Shown here: positions 29,398-40,318 of the stretch, one piece after another
Position numbering within the stretch: the stretch's first letter is position 1
Layout of the letters: each line of letters starts with the position of its first letter
Source of the DNA: Thereva unica
Taxonomy: Eukaryota > Arthropoda > Insecta > Diptera > Therevidae
Direction of reading: 5' to 3'
DNA length: 64,000 nucleotides
Assembly: GCA_949987705.1 (NCBI GenBank)
Contig: OX465281.1
Coordinates: 103,935,248-103,999,247 of the forward strand
Translations under genes and position numbers: made by a program
The notes under the pieces: model-generated
What the model saw: only the letters and a program-made list of their open reading frames with translations
The model's database searches: none
Told to the model about the DNA's origin: nothing

Positions 29398-30081
29398 ATG
29401 GAAAAAAATAGCGGGTGAGTCTTCCAAAATATTTTGGAAGATTTAATTGCTCAAAACGTTCTGGTAAGTTTTTTTTTATTTTATATAAATAAATCAGTTA
29501 GCTGCTTTTTGTCAATTTGTTTATTTTGTATTTTCAAATTTCAATTTCAGACTGAACCGACAACGATAAATTGCCTCCAGGTCAAATTGCGGAATCTTTT
29601 GCGCGCCTACAAAAGCGCAAAAGATTCCCAAAAGAGAACTGGCAGAGGGGTTGTAAAAATCTCATTCTATGAAGAGTTGGAGGAGATATTTGGCGCACAA
29701 CCAAATATAGCTCATAGGGACACTTTGAGTTTACGGGGGCACGGAACCGCCGCCTTTGAAATCCAAGAATTGCCTTCTCCTTCAGTTTCAGGAGTAACAC
29801 TAGATATGCCGCCGACACCACAACCACAGACTCCACCACTCCCTCCACCAGAGACTCCGGCACAACCACTGGAAGCCGCACTTGAAAGGGCAAAAAAAAT
29901 AACTAAAGCAATGTATTTGGCAGAAAAATTGAATGCCGAAAAAAGACGAGAGCAGGAGAAAAGGGAGTTGCAGTAGCAACTCCTAAAGGACAAAGAGCGT
30001 CGCTTCACGGCGTTCATGGAACAACGCCAAAGGCACCATGAGGAAAAAATGGAGCTCCTAAGAAAATTAAATAATAAATAG
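29398..30081 (+). pseudogene. Harbinger-associated Myb/SANT-like DNA-binding protein, two in-frame stops
   Basis: Partner protein that in Harbinger elements binds the ends and brings the transposase into the nucleus. Exon 1 starts at ATG 29398 and has an in-frame TGA at 29416. It ends at a GTAAGT donor (29463). After an intron ending ...tttcag (29550) the second exon encodes a helical domain (KLRNLLRAYKSAKDSQKRTG, FYEELEEIFG), a Pro-rich linker and a charged coiled coil. An in-frame TAG at 29974 truncates the coiled coil; the frame continues in character to TAG 30079-30081. Both stops look like point mutations. Confidence 0.75.
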
Positions 30082-30297
30082 TTACAGTTACGTAATGTAA
30101 ATAATAATTGTCCTGTGCAAGGAATGTTTAAGAAATATTTTTAATTTAAGAAATGAAGTGATGGAATAAATGTTTTTTTTTTCAAATTATATGACGTCTT
30201 TATTTTAAAATTTCAATTGACCATGCCGTGAATTAATTTTAAATGTAAATTTATATTATTATAAATAAAGTAAACAATTTTCCTTGTAATTCCAAAA

Positions 30298-31559
30298 TCA
30301 ATGACGGGAATTTATGATACGTTTTCGGATTAAAAAATTAACAATTTGTTGTCTTCTGTCGCTTCCTTCAATTGATTCTTCTGATTCATTTTCACCAAAG
30401 CGCATTTCATTTTCTGCTGGTTCTAAATCTTCTTCAAAATCATCGTTTTCGTTTAAACATATATTATGCAAAATGCACCCACAGGCAATAAGATTTACGA
30501 CCATTCTAATGTTTGTTTGTTCGGTGATATGTAGCAGTCGCCTAAATCTTCCTTTTAGCAATCCAAAAGCATTCTCGACTGCTATTCTGGCGGATGAGTG
30601 CAATGTGTTGAATTGTACTTGCTCTTCAGACCATTGTCTTTGAACGGCGGTATCAGCCAATTCAAAAGAGGATATGCTGAATCTCCAAGTAAGACGGAAT
30701 TATGTGGAAATGTGCGTTCGATTTGTTCATGTGCTTCTTTATACAACTCACTTCGTCTCAAAACACGGCTATCATGCAGGGATCCAGGCTCACCAACGTA
30801 AACGTCCGCAAATTTTTTATCTATATTTACAACAGCCTGTAAGTGCACGCTATAATAATGTTTTCTGTTAAAATAACATTCCTTGTTTTCAAGCGGGGCT
30901 TTTATTTTTATATGGGAGCAATCAATAGCACCTATCACATGTGGAATTTTTTTTCTTTCTTCCCACATAGTCATAACACTTGGGATTTCTTCTGGTGATG
31001 GCCATTTTATATAATTATGCCCTATTGATATCAACCACTTGGATATTTTAACAATCACATTCCAAGCTGCACTTTTGCATATTCCGAACAAATTTCCTAT
31101 TTCTCGGAATGTATTGGTATTTCCCATGTACCACAAAAAAATATATATTGATTTCTGTACACCAATGCATGGACGTCCTCCTTTTTGTTGGTTTTGTACC
31201 GCATCAGTTGTTTTGTACATATCTTAAATTTTAGGCATAATAACATAAAATTCAACAAAAAAATACAATAAAACCTATTAGTTGTTGCACTGTGCATCTA
31301 TTTAAACGAAAGTTTTTTCTAAAATCCTGATCGCTATAACTATCTATCCTGTCCATAAAATTATTTTTTATCTCCTCATCAGCAAAATTCATTTCCTCGT
31401 CAGATGAAGATGTATCCGTAGAAACTGAAAATAAATCGGAATCTAGCTCGCTGTAACTAGACCAACCATCTTCAGATTCTAGAAACTAAGAAAAACAAAA
31501 TTTTATAACTTTCCAAAATCGCAACAAAGGTATATTTATACTTCAAGTGTGGCATCCAT
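30298..31559 (-). pseudogene. HARBI1-like Harbinger transposase, one frameshift, introns
   Basis: Nuclease of the Harbinger element. Exon 1 appears to start at ATG 31559 (MDATLE) with a GTATAA donor. The next exon has an acidic stretch (DTSSSDEEMNFADEE). A second intron (GTTTTATTG...TTTAAG, about 31222-31274) precedes the DDE domain: ATFREIGNLF-type region, Asp in GAIDCSHI (~30870), Asp in LLGDSAYPL (~30680), and the late Glu in VENAFGLLKGRF (~30570). One indel near 30640 shifts the frame inside the DDE domain; it ends in RKRIINSRH. It lies convergent with the Myb/SANT-like gene. Exon borders are my reading and untested. Confidence 0.85.
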
Positions 31560-31873
31560 TTTCCGTATCCAATTCAAATTATTCGATGCACTTTTTAAAT
31601 AAGAACAATATCAAATCAGCAAACGGATGAAAAGACAAATCAACAAACGCATGAATTGACAATCACGACAAGTGTCAAATCAAATAAATTTCTCTAATTT
31701 GACAGGAATACCAACCTTTAAGAAACCGAAGCAATCTGTGATTGCTAGCGTTTTTTTCAAACGTGATTGGGATAGTGTTGAAAAAAACACAGCTATTATT
31801 AACTTCGCGTAGCGTCACGTCGCGTCGCGTCGCGTCCCTATGTACTTCCAGTGTTAAAATTCTTTGCTCTTAA

Positions 31874-32482
31874 CACTGGAAGTACATAGGGACGCGACGC
31901 GACGCGACGTGACGCTACGCGAAGTTAATAATGTCAAAAAAATATTGAATTATACGATATCCTATGTAGTGAGTACAATGTAACGCGACGCGACGCAACG
32001 CCAAGCTTTCGACGCGAAAAGTTGACCAACTTTGAACTTTTGCCGCGACGCGACGCGAAAATAGCGTTAGCAAGAGATCATATGTACATATGTATATCGT
32101 ACTCGTCATTCTAGTATGCTAAAAAAAACCCTCCGGATCATTATTTTTAATATGAAGGAAACTGGTTGTAAAGTATCCGTTTACATCTCGGGACAAATTC
32201 ACCTCCCGGACCCACCAGCGCCTTATATTTCGATTGTATAAATTTTTATATTGTTTATACAATATGAATAGCATTGTTAACAACATTAATTCTTCCATGA
32301 TTTTTTTTGACAAATACGAAATACTTTCAATAATAACAATGTATTAAGCCTACTTTGACCGTTAAAAAATTTTAACGCCAAGAAAATCCAGCTTCAATGT
32401 GTTTGGTTGTAAAGCTTCGGCGTCGCGTCTCCCAGCGTCTCGTTCACGTTGCGTCGCGTCACGTTCCTATGTACTTCCACTA
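31874..32482 (-). mobile_element. GACGCG-rich Harbinger-type MITE, copy 2, inverted
   Basis: 609 bp, same family as 28904-31853 but in opposite orientation. Ends cactggaagtacatagggac (31874) and ...ctatgtacttccacta (32482), flanked by TAA (31871-31873, 32483-32485). Its right 130 bp are the reverse complement of copy 1's left end. It keeps about 350 bp of interior that copy 1 lacks. Confidence 0.88.
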
Positions 32483-32485
32483 TAA

Positions 32486-32802
32486 TAGTTACCCAATCAA
32501 CCAAATATCACGTAGGGTAATAAAGGTTCTAAGTGTTATACTTACTTAAGTTAGGAAAACGATTCATTTTGGAAATAAGTCTATTAATACCCCTTTCCAA
32601 CCAGGAAAAACACTCTTGTGTTTGTGTTTACCATATTTAAAATGCTTTTAAACACCTGCGTTACATCTCACTTTGAAAAGAAGTGTATGAACACACCACT
32701 AAGCCCGAGAAAAAGCAACGTGGTGTTTGTGTTCACTATTTTGAAGCTGATTTTTACACAACAGTATTATAACGGTTACAAAGCAACTGTTTAAACACTA
32801 GC
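32486..32802. other. interval without recognisable gene
   Basis: Contains a loose direct repeat of gtgtttgtgtt(ta/ca)c within about 120 bp (near 32618 and 32720). No coding or transposon ends seen. Confidence 0.4.
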
Positions 32803-32944
32803 CTCAATTATACTGGACGCAACGGAAAGCAACGGAATAGAGAGTTAAGGCTGATTTACAATATTCCGTGATTGCGGTGCGTCAGCGAGACGAGTTGTCG
32901 GACGATACTCGCTATCGATGGAAACTCGCAGGTAGAATTACAAT

Positions 32945-33381
32945 TACCCCGTTTATGACTAGGTCGAAAAGTTGAGTCGAGATTGAGTTGAAATTTCGAC
33001 CACCGTATATGAAGTTGAGTTGAGTTCACTTTGGGTTGAAATAGAGTTGAAATGATTCAAAACATAACAACAAATTTTTGTGGAAAATTCTCATTTATAG
33101 ATACGTAAAAATTTAAAATGAAATAATTTATTTTTCCTGTACCAGAAAAAACATCAAACACAAAACTAACGCCGGCTGCGGATTTCAGGAATAGTAAACA
33201 AACAAGATAAATGTCACTGCAACCCAATTTCAATTCAACCTGCGTATATGAGGTAAAATTCAACTCAATCCAGGTAGGAGAGCTGAGTTGGGTTGAGTGG
33301 ACCCACTTTCAACTCGACATCCGTTTATGACTGGGTTGAACCCGGGTTGAACCTGGGTTGAACCTAGTCATAAACGGGGTA
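32945..33381. mobile_element. fold-back MITE nested in the 32848 element
   Basis: 437 bp, perfect ends taccccgtttatgactaggt and complement, flanked by AAT (32942-32944, 33382-33384). The inside is rich in gagttg/caactc motifs in both orientations, close to a long imperfect hairpin. Confidence 0.78.
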
Positions 33382-33471
33382 AATAATGCGAGTACGAATC
33401 TCGTTCACTATGTCAAATTTTATAGTTTTGACACAATATATGACAAAAGTAACAACATTAATTTTCTATAT

Positions 33472-33621
33472 TTAATTTTTTATATTAATGCAAATAATAT
33501 CTTTAGATAAAGAAAATGCGTTCTTCAAGAACACGTTGTTGTCTCTTTTATCAAAAAGTGCTGGTTTTGAATTTATTAAATCAATCATTTTTTCAACATC
33601 TGCTTCGCTTATTCTTTGCAT
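33472..33621 (-). pseudogene. MADF-domain-like fragment
   Basis: 49 codons starting MQRISEADVEKMIDLINSKP and continuing ALFDKRDNNVF, the typical start of a MADF DNA-binding domain (acidic helix, then ...LxDKRDxxY). Only the first third is left. It lies within a Harbinger-type element, where such proteins are the usual second gene. Confidence 0.6.
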
Positions 33622-34133
33622 TTTTATTTGTATCAAAAATCAACTAAACTTAGAAAGACAGATGACAGAAATAATTATTTAAAATTCAAAAATCTGTCAT
33701 ATGACACTTGTCATCGCCTGTCGGAGCGTTAAAATTTCAATTTTTCCAAATTCTCTCGTCTCGTATTATCGCAAATCGCTGCATTGTACAGTGCGTGCGA
33801 GACTCGTCTCGTTGTCGCATCGCACTCTCGCAACATTGTAAATCAGCCTTTAACGGAATGGAATTGTGCTGGTTATACTGACGGAATCGAGCGTATTCAA
33901 ATGTCACTTTTTTCACCAATTTTTTGCCAAATTGTTGACTTATGCTTAACATTTTTATATCGGTACAATTTTTTATTATAAAGAATATCATTACCTTCCA
34001 CTTTATTTCTAAATTTTTCAATAAACTCTGACTAAATGTTGGGCTAAATAATAGCTTTGTTCCAGAACTCGAATGTGGGATCCCGCGGGACAAAAATTTT
34101 CCCAATTTGTGTTTCTTTACATTCTCCTAACAG

Positions 34134-34725
34134 AAAAAGCGGGGAAATTTTCACTTCCCCTCCTGCAAGAATTAGCCGGAGGTTTTCGGTCCTTCGATTT
34201 CTTGCAAATTGTCAATTGACAATTTTTTGTATGTGTGTGGGTATCTTAACAAGCGGCATACACATCGGCAATCGACATTTATGTTATCTTTTTCTTGATT
34301 TGCAGGAAAGTGCCCAAAAAGTGTTTCTTTACTTTCTGAATTTTTGATAAAATTATCCCCACCATTCAACTAAGTGTTTGGCCAACAAATTTTTGCAGGA
34401 AAAGTACGGGAACAAAGCTGTTACTTTCTCATGCAAGAAAAAGCGGGAAAATTTTCACTTCCCCTCGTGCGGGAATTAGCCAGAGGTTTTCGGTCCTGCG
34501 GTTTCTTGCAAGTTATCAATTGACAATTTTTTGTATGTGTGTGAGTATCTTAAAAGCGGCATACACATAGACAATCGACATTTATGTTATCTCCTACTTT
34601 ATTTGCAAGAAATTGCGCAACAGTCGTTTCTTTACTTTCTGAATTTTTGACAAAATTATCCCCACCATTCAACTAAGTTTTTGTCCAACAAATTTTTGCA
34701 GGAAAAGTACTGGAACAAAGCTAAT
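34134..34725. repeat. 304-bp tandem duplication, two units
   Basis: aaaaagcgggRaaattttca occurs at 34134 and 34438, and the units stay similar to about 34725 (tttttgcaggaaaagtac). They share tcaattgacaattttttgta and gcggcatacacat. No coding signal. Confidence 0.8.
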
Positions 34726-34971
34726 AAATGACAAAATCAGCTGTTTTTAATGTTTTGACACTTCAATCCGTCGGCTTCTTCAAGTTCCAAAGTTTTGAAA
34801 CTTTGATCCGGTCCGTTCCGTTGCGTTGCTTCCAGTATAACCACTTCAATACAATTTCTCTGTAATGAAACTCTTTTTGACATTTCAATCCGGTCCGTTG
34901 CGTTCAGTATAATTCAGGCTTAAGTTTGGACAAAACCCAGAATTGTAATTATTAAACACCGAGCACGCTAC

Positions 34972-35626
34972 CAGAGATAACATAATACTCCGTATAAAGA
35001 TGCGACAGCTAGAACAAAAAAGCCGAACGCTTTTTGCCTCGGCAGGCCTCTGAGATTGCCTCCCCCTTAGCAACATGCAACATATTCGAGTGTCTAGCTA
35101 CACAAGGAGGCGAACGTGGTCATGGTCCGCAGCACAAGAGATGCGGTGAGTTTGTGGATAAGGAAGATAGAATTTTAGGGGGGCAAGGAAAGGAACTGAC
35201 AACAGAATGTTTCTCGCAACATCTTTCTTTCTTTCTCATTTTTCAAACGTTTGCCTCTAGCGCTACATTGAGGGATTTCCTGATGCTTTGTATTTTAACT
35301 ATTTCTTAGAACATTCCGTGTATTTTTTTAATGACTGTCTGAGATCCACTATCAATTTCACTTGGTGAGAGGGTATGCGATATTTTTGAAATACATAGGT
35401 GATTAGTTGAGGTTTTGGTTACTTTTTTTTTACTTTCTGGTATTTCGGTATTGGCTAACTCGATTGATTTTAGAATCGAATTTAGGTAATTATTCTTTGT
35501 TTTATTTGATTCAAAATCTGGGACAAGTGCTTTTTATAAATGCTTGTAAAGTTAACTCCCCGCCCACAATCTGCTCAAAACAATTCGATCGTAATTGTTT
35601 TGGTAAAAATAAATTAAAAATAGGTT
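34972..35626 (+). repeat. left terminal inverted repeat, part 1
   Basis: 655 bp matching the complement of 50061-50715 closely, with a few indels, e.g. a dozen bases missing near 35363. It is interrupted by the Gypsy element and continues at 40107. Confidence 0.88.
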
Positions 35627-35905
35627 TGTGGCAGCATTACCCCATCTTATGATTCACAGTTAACATTTGTAAGATATTTATAAGTTCACAAATGTCAGTA
35701 GAAAATATGTTCTTTAGAGTTTATAATTCACATGTATCTTTTGTGTAGCATGGTTATATACCATGAAAGATTTAGACTTAGGTATCTTCTTCCATATCAA
35801 GTTATACATTGTACATTTCTGGAAATAAATAAAATAAACAGAATATTCTTGTTATAAAATAAATAATTCTTATTAAAGGAATACAAAATATTAATAAACT
35901 TCACA
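35627..35905 (+). repeat. Gypsy 5' LTR
   Basis: 279 bp, tgtggcagcatt...aacttcaca. Several AATAAA motifs near its 3' end. Confidence 0.95.
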
Positions 35906-35906
35906 G

Positions 35907-35924
35907 TGGTGACCCCGAGAAGAA
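35907..35924 (+). promoter_or_regulatory. Gypsy primer-binding site
   Basis: TGGTGACCCCGAGAAGAA starts two bases after the LTR. It shares 12 leading bases with the BEL primer site at 639. Confidence 0.75.
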
Positions 35925-35928
35925 CATC

Positions 35929-36729
35929 ATGGCCACCAATCAAGAGGAACAACACGAAGAACAGGAGGAAATCTTAGCACAGGGACCAAACTGCAAGATT
36001 ACGGGAGTAGCAGTGCGAATACCACCCTTTTGGAAAAAGAACCCGGACTTATGGTTCCATCAGCTGGAGGCCCAATTTATAATAAGCGGCATCACGGCCG
36101 ACAGCACCAAATATTATACCTTAATGGCAAACTTGGATCCGGACATCCTCGCAGAAGTACGAGACGTCATCAGCAATCCGCCAGCACTGGAGAGGTACGC
36201 AACATTAAAGCAACGTTTGTTGTCATCCTTTCGGGAATCCGAACAAAGACGACTTCAAAAGCTTTTAGGCGACATCTCTATGGATGGAAGAAGACCAACA
36301 CAGCTGCTCAACCAATTAAGGGAACTTGCAGAAAACAGCATATCTGAGGACATCCTCCGAACTCTTTGGATGCAGCGACTGCCTTCGCAAATCCAAGCCA
36401 TTTTAGCCAGCAATTCCAACCAGGATGTCAAAGCACTAGCAGAGATGGCTGACAAAATCGCAGAGGTCTTAAACAGCCCTGAAATAGCATCAGCTTCAAC
36501 ATCGACACCGATATCCGCAGTTGCAGAACTCAGGCAACAGATATCCGTCCTGGAGAACCGGATAAACCAGCTGAAACTCCACAGCCGTCGCAGCCCCTCA
36601 AGACGACGCAGCCCTGGTCAGCTCAGAAGTAGAAGCAGGCAATCCCGGAACACAATGTGCTGGTATCACAAGAAGTTTGGCAAATCAGCCAAACGTTGCC
36701 AGCAGCCATGCAGTTACCAGGAAAACTAA
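35929..36729 (+). CDS. Gypsy Gag
   Basis: 266 codons from the first ATG after the PBS. A capsid-like helical region ([32 protein letters not shown]) is followed by a coiled-coil stretch ([17 protein letters not shown]) and an Arg/Ser-rich basic tail with [18 protein letters not shown], a single Cys-rich RNA-binding motif rather than a standard CCHC box. It forms the particle and binds element RNA. The frame overlaps the start of pol by about 70 bp, and pol is in the -1 frame, so a programmed -1 shift is likely. Confidence 0.88.
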   Translation: MATNQEEQHEEQEEILAQGPNCKITGVAVRIPPFWKKNPDLWFHQLEAQFIISGITADSTKYYTLMANLDPDILAEVRDVISNPPALERYATLKQRLLSSFRESEQRRLQKLLGDISMDGRRPTQLLNQLRELAENSISEDILRTLWMQRLPSQIQAILASNSNQDVKALAEMADKIAEVLNSPEIASASTSTPISAVAELRQQISVLENRINQLKLHSRRSPSRRRSPGQLRSRSRQSRNTMCWYHKKFGKSAKRCQQPCSYQEN

Positions 36730-39700
36730 GCGGTGGACAACAACCGGCGACTATCCAGTCCACAGCTCGCATAAGTCGCCTATATCTTACGGAGAAACAC
36801 ACAAAACAGAGATTTCTCATAGATACCGGAGCAGAAGTTTCGGTAATCCCACCAACACCAACAGAAAGACGAAAACAACCTACAACACGAATTCTCTACG
36901 CAGCCAATGGGACATCAATTACAACATATGGAGAGAAGCTTATACATCTCAACTTGGGCCTACGCAGAACATTCACTTGGCCATTTATCATCGCCCGAGT
37001 CAATGAACCAATAATTGGTGCAGATTTCCTGGGACAATTCGATTTATTAGTCGATACTAAGCGCAATCGATTAATCGACAATACAACAAAATTGCATACA
37101 AATGGTGCAACTGTTACTTGTTCCAGTAGTGCTGGAAGCATAAGCACTATCGACCCAAACTCATCTCAATACGGCTTACTAAAGGAGTATATAGATATCA
37201 CAAGACCCTGTACTACCACAATCATCAAACACAAAGTGACGCATCACATTCAAACAAAGGGACCCCCTTTGTTTTCTAAGCCTAGGAGACTGTCGCCCGA
37301 GCAATTGAAAATTGCTAGGCAGGAGTTCCAGTATATGCTCAACCAAGGCATCTGCAGACCATCAAGTAGCAGTTGGTCGAGTCCTCTCCACATGGTCAAG
37401 AAGAAAAACGGGGACTGGCGACCGTGTGGAGACTACAGAAGGTTAAATGCAGTCACGGTCCCTGACCGCTATCCGATTCCACACATACAGGATTTCGCCC
37501 AGCAGCTAGAAGGAAAAGAAGTCTTCAGCACCATAGATCTAACTCGTGCGTATCATCAGATCCCAGTGGAACCAAGCGACATTCCAAAAACAGCCATTAC
37601 AACACCATTTGGACTCTTTGAGTTCACAAAGATGACCTTCGGTTTGTGCAACGCTGCGCAAACATTTCAAAGATTTGTCCATGAAATCACAAGAGGTTTA
37701 GATTTCTGTTTCCCGTACATTGATGATTTCCTCGTCGCTTCCAAATCAATTGCTGAACACCGGGAACATTTAAAAAAACTGTTTCAACGCTTCAGAGAAT
37801 ATGGTATCATCATTAATCCAAGTAAGAGCAACTTTGAGTCTTCATCAGTGAGTTTCCTGGGGTACCTAATATCAAAAGAGGGAACCAGGCCACTCCCTTC
37901 TAAAGTGGAAGCTATCAACGCTTTCAAGAGGCCAGCTACCATATGTGAGCTCCGCAGATTTCTGGGTATGGTCAACTTTTATAGACGATTTATACCCAAA
38001 GCTGCAGCAATCCAAGCACCACTTCACGCTTGTTGTACTAGCAACAAAAAAAACGATAGAACACCAATACAATGGACAACGGATCTCATTACTGCATTTG
38101 AACAGTGCAAAGAGGCACTAGCAAAGTCAACGTTACTTGCACATCCAGCAGCACAAGCACCATTGGCACTAATGGTAGATGCATCAGATATGGCTATAGG
38201 CGCAGTTGTCCAACAACAGACATCAGCAGGATGGCAGCCTCTGGGATTCTTCTCTCAGAAACTATCACCAGCGCAAACCAAATACAGTACCTACGATAGA
38301 GAGCTCCTTAGTGCTTATGCAGCAATAAAATACTTCCAACACCTACTTGAAGGACGACAGTTCGTTCTGTACACGGACCATAAACCGCTAATATTTGCCT
38401 TTCAGCAAAAACACGAGAAGTCTTCACCACGACAACTCAGGCACCTAAACTACATAGGACAGTTCACAACTGATATTCGTCACATTGCTGGGAAAAGTAA
38501 TCTTGTAGCAGACACGCTCTCAAGAGTTACCACTATATCTCTACTATCACCCATTAGTTACGACGACTTGGCAAAGGAGCAACAAAATGATAAAGAACTA
38601 CAAGACCTTCTCAAATCTACAACATCGCTGCAATTAAAGCAGTTAACACTACCGAATTACACCCAGCAAATATTTTGTGACGTCTCCACAGGAAAGGTTC
38701 GCCCATACATACCAGCACCGCAACGTCAACAAGTTTTCAATACTATACACAACTTGTCACATCCTGGAGCAAAAAGGACAACAAAGTTACTAACAGAAAG
38801 ATTCATCTGGCCAAGTATCAAAAAAGACAGCCGCAACTGGTCGAGAGCCTGTATCAATTGTCAAAAAAGCAAGATACATCGGCACACGAAAACCCCAATC
38901 GCTGATTTTCCACTTACAGAAGGTCGATTTCAGAGCGTACATATGGACATCGTAGGACCCCTACCTTATTCTAATGGTTTCACCTACGTACTAACATGTA
39001 TAGACCGTTTCACACGATGGCCGGAAGCAATCCCCATAAGTGACATCACCGCTGAAACAGTGGCAGAAGCCTTCTTATCTGGCTGGATTTCCAGATTCGG
39101 TGTCCCTAAGGAAATCATTACCGATCAAGGACGTCAGTTTGAGTCAATTTTATTCAATGAATTGGCAAAACTCCTTGGCATTAACAGGAATCGGACAACG
39201 CCCTAACATCCTCAGGCTAATGGCATGATAGAACGTTTTCATAGAACGCTTAAAGCAGCCCTAAAATGTCACAACGCTCAACAGTGGACTGAGAAGCTCC
39301 CAATTGTTCTACTTGGACTACGATCCTGCATACACGAAGACATCAAAACAACCCCAGCAGAACTAGTATATGGTACAACGCTGAAGCTGCCGGGAGACCT
39401 CATAGCAACAACGAATAATATGGAAAATCCAGAGAAGTTTGTACAAACTCTTCGCAATTTCATGCAGAGCTTACAGCCAGTCCACCCACCAAGGCATGGT
39501 GCACCTAAAGTTTTTATTCATAAAAGCTTAGCAGACTGTACACACGTTTTTGTTCGCAACGATGCAGTAAAACGACCGTTACAACAGCCTTTCAACGGCC
39601 CTCTCGCAGTTATATCAAGGACACCCAAACATTATACACTGTTAATCAACGGAAAAAACAAAACCATATCAATAGACAGATTGAAACCAGCAATCTTATT

Positions 39701-39806
39701 AAATCAGGAACAACCAACTTTACCACCATCAGAATCTACAACATCTTCGGATGAACTAAGAACCAAATCAGGAAGGCGAGTCAAAATTCCAATAAAGTAT
39801 CGCTGA
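36657..39806 (+). pseudogene. Gypsy Pol (protease, RT, RNase H, integrase) with one nonsense codon
   Basis: Reading frame in order: protease with [12 protein letters not shown] (~36830); RT with [23 protein letters not shown] block and catalytic YIDDFLVAS (~37720); RNase H with [12 protein letters not shown]; integrase zinc finger ([19 protein letters not shown]) and core (Asp in HMDIVGP, Asp in ITDQGRQF, Glu in MIERFHRTLK). A TAA at 39204-39206 interrupts the integrase core between the second Asp and the Glu. The frame continues unchanged to 39806, so it is a single base substitution in an otherwise intact gene. Without readthrough no integrase would form. Confidence 0.92.
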
Positions 39807-39810
39807 CACT

Positions 39811-39823
39811 AGAGGGGGAGTAA
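39811..39823 (+). promoter_or_regulatory. Gypsy polypurine tract
   Basis: agagggggagtaa directly before the 3' LTR. Confidence 0.8.
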
Positions 39824-40102
39824 TGTGGCAGCATTACCCCATCTTATGATTCACAGTTAACATTTGTAAGATATTTATAAGTTCACAAATGTCAGTAGAA
39901 AATATGTTCTTTAGAGTTTATAATTCACATGTATCTTTTGTGTAGCATGGTTATATACCATGAAAGATTTAGACTTAGGTATCTTCTTCCATATCAAGTT
40001 ATACATTGTACATTTCTGGAAATAAATAAAATAAACAGAATATTCTTGTTATAAAATAAATAATTCTTATTAAAGGAATACAAAATATTAATAAACTTCA
40101 CA
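39824..40102 (+). repeat. Gypsy 3' LTR
   Basis: 279 bp, read as identical to the 5' LTR; followed by the duplication GGTT. Confidence 0.95.
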
Positions 40103-40106
40103 GGTT

Positions 40107-40318
40107 CAATACCTTTATAGGCTTCATGTCCAGTCAATTTTCAGGAAAAACGTATGACAGAAGGAATTCATTCTCGGACTTGCAATTACAGGATTTATCC
40201 ATTTTAGAGTCCCCTTATCAACAATTAAATATTGAGCTCGTAAATATATATTGCAAACAATGGAAGGTGAAAAACAATTTCTTTATATTTGTTCTTCTGG
40301 TGGAAACTAAAAAAAATA
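40107..40318 (+). repeat. left terminal inverted repeat, part 2
   Basis: Continuation of the TIR after the Gypsy insertion (caataccttt...ggtggaaactaaaaaaaat). Homology to the other copies stops at about 40318 in a (TAATAAG)n run. Confidence 0.85.

Larger units (their letters stand above)
29049..31794. mobile_element. two-gene PIF/Harbinger transposon
   Basis: About 2.75 kb, ends agctgtgtttttt...caaaactatcccaatcacg (29049) and the near-perfect complement (31794), flanked by ATT (29046-29048, 31795-31797). A TA duplication is an alternative reading. It encodes a Myb/SANT-MADF-like protein on plus and a HARBI1-like transposase on minus, converging. Both carry a few disabling mutations. Confidence 0.88.
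28904..31853 (+). mobile_element. GACGCG-rich Harbinger-type MITE, copy 1, split by an autonomous Harbinger
   Basis: Ends tagtggaagtacataggg (28904) and complement of cactggaagtacataggg (31853), flanked by TTA (28901-28903, 31854-31856). The ends carry repeated gacgcgacgcg. The middle is occupied by a Harbinger element (29049-31794). Only about 145 bp and 59 bp of the MITE itself remain. Confidence 0.85.
32848..33849 (-). mobile_element. PIF/Harbinger-type element with MADF remnant
   Basis: 1,002 bp, ends aggctgatttacaat (32848) and complement (33849), flanked by TTA (32845-32847, 33850-33852). A MADF-like fragment on the minus strand supports the Harbinger assignment. A smaller inverted-repeat element is nested at 32945-33381. 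Confidence 0.85.
32803..34919. mobile_element. inverted-repeat element (composite) with tatactggacgcaacgga ends
   Basis: Left end gcctcaattatactggacgc (32803) matches the complement of gcgttcagtataattcaggc (to 34919). A second inner copy near 34798-34845 reads ccgttgcgttgcttccagtataa. It encloses the MITE at 32848-33849 and a 304-bp tandem duplication. I could not find a clean target duplication, so the borders are approximate. Confidence 0.5.
35627..40102 (+). mobile_element. Ty3/Gypsy LTR retrotransposon, very young
   Basis: 279-bp LTRs (35627-35905, 39824-40102) that read identical, ends TGT/ACA, flanked by the 4-bp duplication GGTT (35623-35626, 40103-40106). PBS TGGTGACCCCGAGAAGAA follows the 5' LTR; the purine tract agagggggag precedes the 3' LTR. 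Gag and Pol overlap with a -1 frame change. One nonsense codon in integrase is the only lesion I see. Confidence 0.95.

Noticed and set aside
32803..34919. Target duplication for the tatactggacgcaacgga inverted-repeat element
   Set aside because: Flanks (aaacact and taagttt) do not match; the element may be two partial copies rather than one unit.
35034..35309. Frame with ATQGGERGHGPQHK conserved in three TIR copies
   Set aside because: Conservation follows from the repeat itself; the frame ends differ between copies and no domain is visible.
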